Shown here: one piece after another, positions 48,010 to 60,799 of the stretch
Layout: each line of letters begins with the position of its first letter
How positions within the stretch are numbered: the stretch's first letter is position 1
From: Epiperipatus broadwayi
Lineage: Eukaryota > Onychophora > Udeonychophora > Euonychophora > Peripatidae
Direction of reading: 5' to 3'
Length of the DNA: 64,000 nucleotides
NCBI GenBank assembly: GCA_028023455.1
Contig: JAQFVV010000030.1
Coordinates: 4,918,501 to 4,982,500 of the forward strand
The notes under the pieces: generated by a model
Told to the model about the DNA's origin: nothing
The model's database searches: none
Seen by the model: the letters and a program-made list of their open reading frames with translations, nothing else
Translations under genes and position numbers: made by a program

Positions 48010-49440
48010 GCTTTTGGCTGTCAATCACTGTCTTAGCTGACTGCTTTTCAGACTTTTGGGACTAAAAACCAGAATTTAGGTTTGTCTTCCATGATTGTAA
48101 ATATCTTTATAAAAAGAGATCGTTCGCATACATTTATCCTGCTTTTTCAAATATTTGTTACAACTATTAGGCAGCTGAGAAGAAAGACCATAGTGTTTCT
48201 TGGTCTTAAACTCAGAGGTAAAAAGTCAATAAATCACACTGGCTGAGCATGCCTTCCATGTTCATTCACCATATGAAGATAACAGCTACAATGACAAGAA
48301 TATGAGGTGATTTTTTTAAGAAGCCTCAAAGAGAAATCAAAGTCTACTTTCAGCAAATTGCTTTCCGTAGCCACACATATTAAAATTTAAAACACATTTC
48401 CGTTACAAGTTTTATTTGATCTTAAATGCTAGTATTTTAATGCAAAACAATAGATACGTATGTATATACATATTGTATCAGCTGCAAAGCAAGATACATA
48501 ATTAACCACAAGAGTGGATAAATGCTGAATACTTTTGGAGTAACAATTTTAATAATACTAATAAAAAGAGTAGACAAGTAAGTTTTTTAAAAAAGATTTA
48601 ATTCATTCATTTGAAATTTGCATGTATTCTCCAAATTTAACATTCAAAAATCAATTATTCAAAATTTGAATAATTGAAATTGATTTCCTCATTTAAAAAA
48701 AAAGATTCAAGTTTTATTTTGTTAAAATGTCAAATTTATAAAAAAGATTTAGTATTGTAACAATTTTTTTATTGAAAGTAATAAAATTAACCTTTAAAAA
48801 ATGATTAGAAAGGTGATAAATATGATTTATTTATTTTTAAACAATGACATTTTAAATAAAAATGTAATTTAAAATTTTTATTAAAAGCTCACTCTCTTTC
48901 CAGCATCTTGAATCTAGTTTTTATTTTAACAATCATCATTACCTGCTTGTAATAAGCTTATTTTTATTTAGTAGCCAAGTTATGAACAAAAGTAAATATA
49001 AAATGATGATGATATGTGGGTGGCTGAGTCCATTGTGTGTCTACCATTTTCCTGGATACAATGTAGCCTGGATTAATTATTTATTTAAAACCTGATATGC
49101 ATCAAACTTGAATTGCCATTTCTGAGTTGTGCTTAATCTATGTTAAAAAAATTATGCTTGCAAATAATTGTTAAATGAAAGTCCTCTCTCATTGAATATT
49201 TGTGTCTTTAGAGAGGTGAAGAAATATAACCTAAATAAGTTAAAATATAAAGGAGCTAAAGAAATTGAAAACTTCATGTTTCTAAATTTTAAGGATGGAT
49301 TTATAGCATCTTAAATACTGTAATAGATTCCAATGTAAAAATATACAGCTGAAGAAAAATGGTTAAGCTTAACAAAAAAAAATTTTAAACTGGATTATAA
49401 CTTTGTTTTAAATGTAATCACCTGAAGGATGGTAATATTT
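48010..49440. other. Spacer
   Basis: 48010-48360 may hold the 5' region of the RTE LINE; the rest is AT-rich with nothing recognised. Confidence 0.3.
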
Positions 49441-49441
49441 A

Positions 49442-50062
49442 TTTATTTACATTTTATAACTTAATGTAATAGTGTCTTAATATTTTATATATGTCTTAAT
49501 GTATACATTAAGTCTATTGAAATAATGTAGGGCAATTTAATAAGTGAAAATTACTGTATAATAAATATTTTATTTAGTAATGTAGCCTCCTACCTGTTTT
49601 TTCATAAGTTCTTACCATTTAAATATAATAAATTAATTTTATAATAGCTTGTGAGAAGAATTCATATTTTACTAAATTAGTCATGGTATAGTTTAATATA
49701 TTTCCTCCTATGAATTTCCCAGTATTGAGTGATGGCACTCTGGTTTTAAACCTAATATAAATTCTTAATCTATAGAGGATCTAATTTCCCTTCAGTTAAT
49801 TTGGAGTGATTTAATGGTCTGGAAAGTTGACCATAACCTATAACATTTTTATGAATATAGCTAGGTCTGACCATTAGTGTAATTTATGATTAAATTAAAT
49901 TATATTTTTTCTCCTATCTTGTTTCATTTTTGTTATTTGGATTTAAGTGTGAAATTTCAAAAGTTATCTTTTAATATTAAGCATTAACTTTTCATATCTA
50001 TAGGATTGTTATAATTTGTGCTAAACTTTGATCTCTATCCCAATGGCAGGATTAGTATAAAT
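49442..50062 (+). repeat. 0.6-kb dispersed repeat family C, copy without insertion
   Basis: It aligns along its whole length with 53550-54299: CATTTTATAACTTAATGTAA, TGTAGGGCAATTTA, AATTAATTTTATAATA, TTCCCTTCAGTTAATT, GATTTAATGGTCTGGAAA and ATGGCAGGATT. It holds the uninterrupted site at 49674-49685. No frame is seen. Confidence 0.93.
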
Positions 50063-50279
50063 TGGCATACAATATGGGGATAGAAAATGATCCTGGATAT
50101 CTAATACTAAAAATACCTGTTAGTACAATTGGGACCTTAGATATAGACCTTGAATACATCTAGTTACCACCCCCTAGACAGTTATATATTGTCATCTAAC
50201 ATCAATGCTCAATAGTGACCCTGACTATTTTATATAAAAATAATTAAAAAATTAAATATATAACAATTTGGTAAGAAAT

Positions 50280-51560
50280 GTGGGAACAGAGAGGAGGCTA
50301 ATAGTTAAAATATCTGAATTGAATTCTATATTAATTGAATTTTGATATTAAGAGAAATACATGCAAATAATATAAATTAAATGTGCATATACGTAGGGAA
50401 AACTAGTAAAATGGCAGGCAATAAAATAATCAGGCAGATAATAAATATGGCTGCAGAGTGAAAGAATGAATGATTACACCATCCGATTAAATAAGAAAGT
50501 TAAAAAGAATAATTTTTAAAATAGTAAAAGTGAATATTATAGATAAATATTATGATTAATTGGATGTTTATAACATTGAGAGCTAAATGCAATCTCCTGA
50601 AAAAGTTAGAAAATGTTTCCAGTGAGGAACAAAGTAAAGATCAAATAGAAATCTTAAATTATGGTGAGATTATAATAATGATGCATAAAATATTAGAAAA
50701 GATGGATATAATGTTAGAAAATTAAAATAAAGAAATAAACATAATACTTGATAATTATCAAAAGGAAATAGTATAACAAGAAAATCAAAGTGAAATAGGA
50801 CAAGAAAAGGAAATAGAATGCTCCAATAATGTGTGGAAGTAAAATCTATAAAGGAGCTAGAAGAAGATTTAACCCAGATTGAGAATAAAATCAAAGAGGC
50901 ATGCCAAGAAATACAGTAAAATAAAATTGAGTAGAAAGCCAAAATAGGTATTACAAGGTAATAAAAGAAAAAAAAAGTCATAAGGCAATACAATAGGTTC
51001 CTTTAGAAATAACTATTGTTGAAAAATAGAAATTATGTTCTGATGTAGTAGGAATAAAGTATATAAAAGAGCAACAAAGCTTAGATACAAAGCTTCCAAA
51101 TGTTGAACAATTACAACAAAATAAGGACATAAAGTTTAAAAATAATCAATGAAACGTAAATGAAGTATGGTTGGAAAGTAAAATTATTTCCATAGAAATT
51201 AAAAATTTAGAGAGTGAAATTTATGATAATATAGGAGTGAGAAAATTAAAAGTCCAAGTGATTATTTATTAAGGTATAACAAACGTTTATAAAACCATAA
51301 ACTGTACAATAAGGGAAAGGTTAAAAATAAATTTTAAAAGGGTCACAGCTGTAATGGCAAAGAAAAAGGAGAATAAAGACTCCAGAAAATTCATTAAATA
51401 TCCATTCCTATTACAAATTAGTAAGAATGACCATGTGATAGATGGTAATATAGATAGAGAAATGTTCTTGCTATTCCATTTGAAAATTCTGAGAGTAATT
51501 GAAAAATATACAGAGGGAAAGTTTATTCCCAGTTTAATACTGCTATAAATTTGGATGGCT
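50280..51560 (+). other. Purine-rich block, possible decayed coiled-coil ORF
   Basis: Between about 50590 and 51560 the plus strand reads, past many stops, as Lys/Glu/Gln-rich segments with heptad-like spacing. This is typical of ORF1 coiled coils of non-LTR retrotransposons. The last piece (51354-51548, 64 residues) is open. No catalytic motif is present, so assignment to a retroelement is inference. Confidence 0.3.
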
Positions 51561-51982
51561 TTATCTCCTCAAATACCCAGGATTTTACTGAAACATATTT
51601 TTTTTAAAAAAAAAAAAAGAAAGACACATTCTTCCTTAATAATAATTGTCAAAACCATAATAACGTCAAAATAATTTTGGAATGAAAAAAAGTACCGCCT
51701 TTTTCATGTAAAAATGTTTTTAACAATAGCAAAGTCTCCATAGTGATCACATGATATTTTGATGGTTATATACCTATCCTGCCTATAGGATAATAGTGAC
51801 TGGGTTTTGAAAAACTAAGAAAATCAAATGGTATGGATGCTGAACTGAGTTCAGATCCATATGACGATACAAGTAAATGAGCTTGGATTAAAAACATTAT
51901 TGAGTTTTCATCTTAGGTTCCTAGCTTTGTAGTTAATCAAATAGGTAAAAAGTGGCTGCTGGAGGGTTACATTAGATCCTTC

Positions 51983-52168
51983 GATCTAGATACAGTGCTC
52001 TCAAATCCAAGGCTCCTCACTGATAAAAGCCACAAGTTAGTCTGGGGATATTGAATGAGTAGTCACTAGATAGGGATTTTATGTACAAGCCTTACATCCA
52101 CTGATTACAAAGGCTTGCACTTGGTGGCAATACTGTGCCTGTGTAAGCATATGAAATGGTGATCACGT
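51983..52168 (+). mobile_element. Foldback family B, copy
   Basis: Starts GATCTAGATACAGTGCTCTC, then GGCTCCTCACTGATAAAAGC, GTCTGGGGATATTGAATGAG and GGCTTGCACTTGGTGGCAAT, ending in GAAATGGTGATCACG. The hammerhead-like core is broken by a deletion after ACAAG. Confidence 0.8.
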
Positions 52169-52635
52169 TTCGACAGTTAAAAAAGTTTATAGTTAATATA
52201 CTTCTAAAACTTTAATTGCATCTTAAGCATATATATTTGCCATGATTATATTGGATATTTAAATATGTCTAAGACATGGAAGAAGAATATGACATCTATC
52301 AAAGGACATATCATTGAATATTAAAATTCCAAATATTAAAAAGATTGATTATGGAAAAAGATTGTAACACATAATCAAAAAGATATTTCTTGACATAAAA
52401 ACTGTAATTGAAAAATAAGTCAGTTAATTATTTTATCACACACATTATGAAATTAAGAGTCATGGCTTTCATAGAGATGAAGTTATTGACTTATATGAGT
52501 TTATATTCACAGAAAATTTTTTTTACAGAATATCTTTATTTATTGTTTTATTATTATTCTGTATGAAGAGATAATAATGGTTTGAAAATGCACATTCAAT
52601 GGATTTCTCTTCCAGACAGATGTTCTATGGTAAAT

Positions 52636-52867
52636 ATCACATGACCACCACTTCTTATGCTTGTGTATAGCTGTTGTTAAAACAGGCAAAACTCACTATA
52701 CGTATTGCCACACACAGCAAGATAGTGTAATCAACAGATGCCAGAAGACATGCATAAAATCCCTATCTAGTGCCTACACATCCAATATCCCCAGACTAGT
52801 TTCTGGCTTGTGGCTTTCGTCAGTGAGGAGCCTTGGATCTGAGAGCACTGCACCTAGATCTTAGGAC
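52636..52867 (-). mobile_element. Foldback family B, copy
   Basis: ATCACATGACCACCACTTCT, then AACAGGCAAAACTCACTATA, ATGCCAGAAGACATGCAT and CAGTGAGGAGCCTTGGATCT. It carries the hammerhead-like core on the minus strand at 52799-52823. It lies inverted to, and about 470 bp from, the copy at 51983. Confidence 0.82.
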
Positions 52868-52869
52868 AT

Positions 52870-53545
52870 GACCTAAGCAAGATATTGATTAATGTAAGCA
52901 AGAGATCTAAGAAAAAATAAGCAATAGATCTTTAGCTAGAACTTTTCAGTTCGGTGACTATTAAAGTTATGATTAGGTCAATCCTGTAAGTCACCCTGAA
53001 AAATGTCTATAAAAAAATTTCAATAAATTTATAATGGTGTGTTCACTATTACCTGTCAATATAACAATGCCTGCTCTTTGAAACCTGTTAAAGAGAACTT
53101 AACTAGTGATGATGAGTAGGTGGTTTAATAAGGTAGATGTATAGGATGTAAGGTTTACAGTATATACTTATTGTAGATTGAAAATATTTGTATGATTAAA
53201 CTTTTTCTCTAGAGTTGGCTGAACTGTAGGTGTCTGTTCGTGTTCAAAGCCTTGTGTATGTTGATAGTGAAGCATCAGTTAAGATATCCTGAGTGTATCT
53301 GGTCAAAAGGAGTTCCCAGTGAAATAATTAGAATTTTTAAGTTAAAATAAGATATTCAGTAGAGTTTTCTTGATATTTGTAAAGTTTTCCTAACCAAGAG
53401 TGATTATTCATCTTTACTACATGTCTGTGGTCATGTGTATCAGTGTTATGAAATACTGTGGATAATTGAAAGGTGCTTGAAAGTCTGAGTTCAAATCCCC
53501 TATATTTACAATTAAGCTCCAGGTAAATGAAGAGTTCCTGCATTT
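52870..53545. other. Spacer
   Basis: 53425-53500 weakly resembles the right arm of the foldback at 14154 (TGTTATGA, GAAAGTCTGAGTTCA). Otherwise nothing. Confidence 0.3.
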
Positions 53546-53549
53546 CAAA

Positions 53550-54299
53550 TATTATTTACATTTTATAACTTAATGTAATAATATCTTAATATTTTGTATA
53601 TGTCTTAATGTATAGCATTAAATCTATTGAAATATTGTAGGGCAATTTATTGTATGATAAATCTATTTTTTATTTATTAGTCTAGCCTCCTATCTCTCTT
53701 CTCATAAATTCTTTCCATTTAAATATAATAAATTAATTTTATAATAACTTCTGAGAAGAATTCATATTTTACTAAATTAGTCATGTAAATATATCAAATT
53801 TATTAAGCGCAAGCAAATAATATAATAACGCGAAAAGCTTAAACCTTCAAAACCTGCGCCTTAAACATGCTAACGTAAAGCCTTTCACGTTATTATAAAT
53901 TAGACATGGTATAGTTTAATAATACTGTTGTAGAATTTCCTCCTGTGGATTTCCCACTATCGAGTAGTACTCTGGGTTTAAACCTAATATAAATTCTTAA
54001 TCCATAGAAGATCTAATTTCCCTTCAGTTAATTAGGTGTGATTTAATGGTCTGGAAAAGTGACCATAGACTACAAGGATTTTTATGAATATAGCTGGATC
54101 TGGCTATTAATATAATTTACTATTAAATTAAATAATATTTTCCCTCCTATTTTGTTTCATCTTTGTTATTTAGATTTAAATGTGAAATCTCAAAAGTTAT
54201 CTTTTATTATTAAGCATTAACTTTTATATCCATAGGATTATAATTTGCCCTTAACTTTGATGATCTTTTTATCCAAATGGCAGGATTGGTACAAATTAT
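53550..54299 (+). repeat. Family C, copy with an internal insertion
   Basis: This is the partner of 49442-50062. It is interrupted after AAATTAGTCATG by about 123 bases, then resumes. Divergence from the other copy is modest. Confidence 0.93.
53786..53908. mobile_element. Insertion carrying a 73-bp MITE with TAATAACG ends
   Basis: The insertion is delimited by comparison with the empty site at 49674-49685. The flanks AAATTAGTCATG (53774-53785) and AAATTAGACATG (53897-53908) form a 12-base direct repeat. Inside, 53823-53895 starts TAATAACGCGAAAAG and ends CTTTCACGTTATTA, and shares TTAAACATGCT with the 89-bp terminal repeats of the 3.3-kb element. Confidence 0.85.
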
Positions 54300-54304
54300 A
54301 TACA

Positions 54305-55125
54305 TATACACAGTAATGCCTGCTTAAGAATACTAATAAAAACTGAATTTTACTCTATTGCATTTACAGTGTAAAGTTTAAATAAATATTTCAGTGTTGC
54401 CAATGTTTATAATATGTAAAAGTTTTTAAATCGGTTTTAAAGTTACATCCGAGATGGATATTGCATTAATGGTTTAGGCACAATGTGATTTGAAATAATG
54501 AGAAGGAATACCTTTTAATTTTAATAAGAAAATGTATAGCATTGAGATATTTCTACAGCGTTGTCATTGCTGTATGATTATTTAGAAGTGATGTATTATT
54601 GGATTAGTTGATAAATTTGTACTTTAATCAGATAAACATACTGTGTATATCATGCAAGCATCTGAATTATTTCTTTTGTGATGAAGTAGTCACTGATAAC
54701 ATTCTCACATAAATTTAAAATTCATACTATAAAGAATGATATTTATACTTGTTATTTATTATGTATATTGTAAATTGAATTTATAATTTTTTGAAGGTAT
54801 ATTATTTAAATAAAATAATTTGCAATTTGCTCATATTTCAAATCGAAATCATTATTTTAAATGAAAAAATAATTTCTGCTATATAATATTTTATTTTGTA
54901 TTATATTGTGTGTTTTATCTAATTATAAATTCAATAGCTTTGATTCAATACACTATCATTTAAATATATATAATTTTTGTTCTCCTTTCCATTTTTTATT
55001 TTTTTAATTACATACATTGTATGATAGTCATATTTCATATGCATGTCAAATTAATTTCAAGATGAAAAAACAGCTTTAGATTTAAAATAATCATTAACTC
55101 AATAATCAAAAACCTCTTTCACCAA
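54305..55125. other. AT-rich spacer
   Basis: No recognisable feature. Confidence 0.4.
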
Positions 55126-55132
55126 CAGTCAA

Positions 55133-55391
55133 GACCAACATCATAATGCAATTGCATTATTTTAGACCAACATCATAATGCAATTAGATTTTTTTACAAC
55201 TTGGATTAATCTAGGACTAGATCAACATCATTCTTGGATTAATCTAGGACTAGACCAACATCATACTCAGATTAATCCAGGACTAGACCAACATTATAAT
55301 GCAATTACATTTTTTATAACTTGGATTAATCTAGAACTAGACCAACATCATAATGCAATTACATTTTTTATAACTTGGATTAATCTAGGAC
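55133..55391 (+). repeat. Minisatellite of mixed 33- and about 60-bp units
   Basis: Units are built from GACCAACATCATAATGCAAT, a T-rich TTTTTTATAACTTGG and ATTAATCTAGGACTAG, and some lack the central part. The open frame across it (repeating LGLDQH) follows from a unit length divisible by three and is not evidence of a gene. Confidence 0.92.
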
Positions 55392-55399
55392 TTTTACCC

Positions 55400-56650
55400 T
55401 CTAACTAAATAATAGTGAAATACATTTTTACTGGCTACTATTTAATGACAAACAAGATTGTCCATAGACTGTATATATATATATAAACAACCTAAGTCTC
55501 TTTGTAACCTGCAAAAATTTCAGCCCGGCTAGAGTTAAATCCTTCATGGTCATGGCAAATAGATACATTAACTTTAAAGCCATGATGCTCTTTATAGATT
55601 TTGTACCATAAAAAATAAATTATTTAATCACTAGCATTTGGTTTATTATAACCATAATCTGACAAAATATTTATATTTATTAAATAAATATAAAATACGC
55701 AAGAAAAATATAACATACTTTTATTTTAATCAAATTTTATCAAATCAGGTGTATATATTCTCATGGAACCCTTTAACTGATTCTTTCAACTTATTTAACA
55801 GAATTAATCTTTGTCTAATTTCTGTATTGGTCCACAACTTAAATCTGAGAACAATATTATTCGTCAGTTTCATTTCCAGTCGGTTTCTATTGTTAAAATA
55901 CTAATCTAAAATACACAGAATTTTTTTTAATTCAGCTTCTAAAAATTGAATAATTTTAGATTCAAATTGGTTAAATGTAACGAAAAATTAAGAATAATGT
56001 TAATAACTGAAGAAAAATATAAGAAAAAATATTTAAAAAATAGTCAGTGGTAAAACAAAAGAATTACATTTCAACCAATCACTATACCTGTCAAAATAAT
56101 TTCCTTTTCAAATTAGAGTCGCTAGGTATAAACAACTGTTTTCAAAAATGATTATATTCACAAATGTATTTTTCTTGTAATATTTAAAATTTTTCGAATC
56201 AAACTTTATATTTTGATAAAGTAATGTAAAATCTTATTTATAAATGTAAAAAATTACAATAAATATAATTATTTACATCAAAATCAATTACAAACTTGTA
56301 CAACATCTTTGTTTAGTTTTTGAATTTGTCATTTAGAAACGCCTACAAGACAATTTCGCAGGCATCCAATCAGAGAAAAGAAATTTATCTGTGCCTCAAG
56401 AGCCAGCAAAGAAAATTGATTTTTTTTTCCAATATAACACTATATGCGGATGTTTTTAGAACTACAATTTTAAATTTCCTATAAAATAAGCCTAAAATAA
56501 AGAAATTGTGACCAAAAATTGACCAAGAGATGGCACATGCTACATCCAAAAAACGTAAATTGTATTTCTGTTCCAATTAAATTAGCTTCGGGAACTAAAC
56601 GAAATAAACACATGAAGGGTTTTGCTGTGATAATGATTTAAATGTTAACA
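55400..56650. other. AT-rich spacer downstream of the LRR pseudogene
   Basis: The frames at 55638-55904 (+) and 56385-56576 (-) have no recognisable domain. Confidence 0.35.
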
Positions 56651-56654
56651 CAGA

Positions 56655-58595
56655 TTATAGAGAAGATAATAAATATTTTTTCCTGCTGTACCACAGTTTC
56701 CCAATAAAAATAGTTATGAGCAGTATTATAAAAATAACACCTACAAATGATCCAATTATTATAGTGACATTCCTGGAATGTGAGCAAGATGAAGATTTAT
56801 CTAGAAATGTAATTATTTCTCTTTTTTCCCACTCATGAGGTGAAAAACATATGTAAGATGATAGATTAACTACTATTAAATTTTCATTATCAATTAGCTC
56901 ATGAAAAGAGAGCAATTCACAACTACAAGAAAAACAATTATTTTGCAAATTAAGCCATTTTAAATGGCTACTGAGAGGAAGTATTGGACTAACTGTTTTA
57001 AGGCAGTTGTCAGATAAATCTAACAACTCCAACATTTTGTGATTTTTAAAACTATCTTCAGGCAGTTCTTTAAATAAATTTCCTTGAAGAAATAATTTCT
57101 TAAGATTAATTAACATGTTAAAGGTTTTTGAAAAAATTTGATCCAGTTTATTATTACCAATATCCAAAATAGACAAACGTGTCAAAGTTTGGAACAACTT
57201 TCCACTTACATCATTTACTATAGCATGATTTAAATTATTTCTTCCTAAATACAATTCTTTTAAGTTGATTAAACCATTAAAAACATCCAATGGTAAATAA
57301 AAGAGATTGTTATTACTTAAGTTAAGTGACTACATATTATTCATATTAGCAAACAATAAGAATCCATCTTCTGGAAAATTCTAAATTCTATTGCAACACA
57401 AATCAAGCGTTTCTAAGTTGATTAATGAATTAAATGTCTTACTATCAGTGGTACTAATATTATTAAATGATAAATCCAAATATTTTAAACGTTTTAAATG
57501 ATTTAGGTTATTGTAGAATTCATTGTTAATTAAATTAGACGATATATCTAAATATTTTAAAGTTTCTGGTAAGCTATCGGGCAAATATGTGAACTTGTTA
57601 TGAGAAATATCTAAGTTTTTTAATTTTAAATGATCAAGGTAATTTAAAACATAGTTGTCAGTAATATTATTATCACTAATATCTAATACTTGCAGATTAG
57701 TTAGGCTTTCAAATGCATTTGTATTAATTTTTTCAAGATTATTACAACAGATACGGAGATTAATTAAAGTATTTGTAAAATTTTGCCATACATTTAGATG
57801 TTCTTTCTGTAGTCCAACTTTATTCAAGTTAAGAGATTGAATAGTCGTGGAATTGTGTAAGTCGCTTAAAATATTATGGATTGAAATATTTGTAAGTGGA
57901 CTCGAAGATACTTTTAAGGATTGTAATTTTTGAAGATTTTGAAATATTCCTCATGGTAAACTTTTAATATGACAATTTGATAAATATAAAGATTTAACAG
58001 TAGAAGAAACTGCTTGTAATCCATCCAAAGTTATGATTGGATTGTAACTAAATTTTAATGAAGATAAATATATTAATTTAGCTATTCCAGAAGGAAATTC
58101 AATTGCACTTATTTTATTTACTGAAAGATTTAAGTCTTGTAAATTATTTAAACGTGTAATAGCTTCTGGTATTTTATATAAATTATTTGTGGCCAGTATT
58201 AAAATTTTCAGACTGCGCAAATCCTGAAACACTTCAGGACTGAGAGTAGAAATATTATTAGATTGAAAATTAAGTTTTTCAAGTTGATATAAGCCATTCA
58301 AAGACTGATTCTGTAAATCTTGTAAACCACTTTCCATTATTTCTATGCTAATTAATTTAGAACATTTTTCAAATACATTATCACAAAGAATCTTAATTGA
58401 ATTTCTATGTAACACAAGTTTTTCTACAGAAGGATGTATATTGGGAATTTTACTAAAATTCTGATTTAGGCATGAAACAAATTTCAGATCAGATGAACAG
58501 GTACACTGTGGTGAACATGAGCTAATAGATAAAAATGAACAATATGGCACCCATGAAAAATTAATAATCGTGCTTAATAGTATCTTTATAAACAT
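56655..58595 (-). pseudogene. LRR membrane protein paralogue with three in-frame stops
   Basis: From the ATG at 58595 to the TAA at 56655-56657 a single reading frame spans 647 codons without a frameshift. It is interrupted by TGA at 57951-57953 (codon 215), TAG at 57381-57383 (codon 405) and TAG at 57330-57332 (codon 422). Read across the stops, the parts are those of the 24.7-kb gene: signal peptide, LRRNT cysteines at 27, 31, 33 and 42, LRRs, an LRRCT beginning with CSC, a membrane helix (about 610-632) and a 14-residue tail. The TGA could come from CGA, and each TAG from CAG, by one C-to-T change. It is most likely a recently inactivated duplicate. RNA editing, readthrough or assembly errors are less likely alternatives. 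Confidence 0.88.
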
Positions 58596-58636
58596 TGATA
58601 GGTCTTTAACAGCATCAAGAAAGTACTTTTGAATCT

Positions 58637-58656
58637 CTAAAAAAAAAAAATTTAGG
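58637..58656 (-). promoter_or_regulatory. Candidate splice acceptor before the LRR pseudogene
   Basis: On the minus strand a long T tract ends in AG at 58638-58637, 41 bases before the ATG. It mirrors the acceptor before the intact paralogue, so the upstream intron was probably present before the two copies separated. Confidence 0.45.
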
Positions 58657-60595
58657 CTAGTAATATATACAATAAATATATGTAATCAATATAATATAAC
58701 TTTATAATGTATTTAAGTATATAATAACCTAATGACCTACCAAACCAAAAGTGGCAGAAACACAGAAGCATTAAAATCAAGCCCACCATGTTGGTCACTG
58801 AAAATCAACTATGTAACAAAGTAAATCCATAAGGCGATCACAAGGTAGCTGAATAATCAAAGGTTACACACACAGGTACCATATAGCATGAATTTAAAAA
58901 CAGCAGAGTACAAGTTCTCTTGTAGATAATATCACCATTAAACATGATTATTAAAATACAAGATTCTTTTGTAATTAAAAAAAAATATCTTCTCTTAGTT
59001 CATAAAATATCTTTATCTGAAATATACCTTTTTCACTCTTAAATATTTTGTGTTCTAGGTATATTGTATTTATTTTAAGTATAAGTCTTTTTGCAAGTTT
59101 AAAATATCACATCTTATGTTTTAAAATATCTTAATCTTAAATACGAGTTCTTTTACAAGTTTAAAATATTTTAATCTCAGGTTTGAAAAAACATCTCAAA
59201 TATAGATTCTTTTGCAAGTTTAGAATATCTTGATCTCAGGATTCAAATTCAGAATAAAAATGCACTTGGAAGAAAATGTTAATGGCAATATTTTAACTTC
59301 TTAACAAAAATATGATGATGATTATTTAAACTAGACGTGGAATATTTGACATTTCTTTTAGTTTATTTTGAAATTTTAGTATTTTAAGAAAGTACAAATG
59401 AAATTACATAATAGAATGCTCAAATACTGACGTAATATATAATTGATAACTTGAAAAACATTTAAATACTTTACAATTCTTAAAATATAATTATTTCACT
59501 TCTATTCACCATAAAACATAGAAATCTTATATTTTCTGATGCAAATTTAAATAAGCAATCTCAGAATAATGTAGAAGGCAGTAAGGGCAGCTGTTATGAT
59601 GCCAGCTAGATAAGTGTATTTGAAATGAAGCAGATAGTGTTAGCATTTATCTTTTAAGAACGCAGACAAAATAATTAGACAATTAGTAAGCAAAATGAAT
59701 GTATAAATACCATGTGACCATTGAAATGTACTCTTAAAAATAATTATTAATGCAAATTTTATTAAAGTAGATTTTCTGTTACATAGATGTTCCTATGCAA
59801 TGATATCATAATGGCAATGAAACAAAAACGTATTTAATCAATAATAAAATATTTATTTACAACATATAATAATCCATAAAATAAAAATATTTATTTACAA
59901 TAATTATTTCTTTTAATTTACTATCTATACTTAACAAGTATTATTAAGTAATACATTGGTGTATATTTATTTCTTAAAACCATTTCTACAATTTACCATG
60001 TAAGTGATATTTACTATCCAGTAGTTCTATTATTTACGAAATATAATCTTTATCTTCAAACCCAGTACCCATAATGTAAAACAATACACTTCTATGCCAT
60101 TGTCCAATCTACTAGGGATATATTATACACTTTACTTAATCAAAACAGTATTAAAATATCAGTGTGGAGATGCTAAATAAATATTAATCCAATAACAAAT
60201 ATACAATATAAAAACACTTATAATGAGAACAATATATATGTTGGGGTGAAGAAATAATGATGCTCCACGTTTTATCATATATTTGAAATTAAAAAATTTA
60301 TAGTGGAGTTAATAATAAATTGTAATGCTGCGCATGCTTGTAAATATACACCAAAATATATTCAAACATTAAAATTATAGGCATAATGGACAAGGTAAAT
60401 ATAAGCTAGCAAAGATATGATCGAACAGCTGGTACTAAGTGCAGTGGGTGCCGATAAATAAGTGAGCCATACTATCATGGAATGGATAAATACGCATAAA
60501 AATAATATAACATCCACTTAAAATTGCCTCAAAAATACTACTAATAATAAAAGGTTATGGAGGTAATAATAATAAACACGAACAACTATTCATCA
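58640..60595. other. AT-rich spacer, upstream of the LRR pseudogene
   Basis: 59050-59240 holds four loose repeats of a TTTTGCAAGTTTA-AAATATC-TTAATCTCA theme. The first exon of the pseudogene cannot be located. Confidence 0.35.
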
Positions 60596-60600
60596 ATCTT

Positions 60601-60792
60601 CACATGATCACCATTCTTTATGCTTACAGAAGCTGTTTTCACAGAGGCAAAACTGTCCATGTAGTTGCACCACTCAGTGCAAGTCAGAGTAATCAATGAA
60701 TGCAGGAAGATTTGTGTATAGAATCTATCTAGTGCCTACTCATCCAATATCCTCAGAGTACTGTTTGGAGAGTTTTGTCTGTGAATATTGTT
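60601..60792 (-). mobile_element. Foldback family B, copy lacking the core
   Basis: CACATGATCACCATTCTTTA, GGCAAAACTGTCCATG, CACTCAGTGCAAG, ATCTAGTGCCTACTCATCCA, then GTACTGTTTGGAGAGTTTTG. Both ends are present. Confidence 0.8.
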
Positions 60793-60799
60793 CATATGA

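Noticed and set aside
55178-55408. Open frame with repeated LGLDQH motif
   Set aside because: It is a translation of a minisatellite whose unit length is divisible by three.
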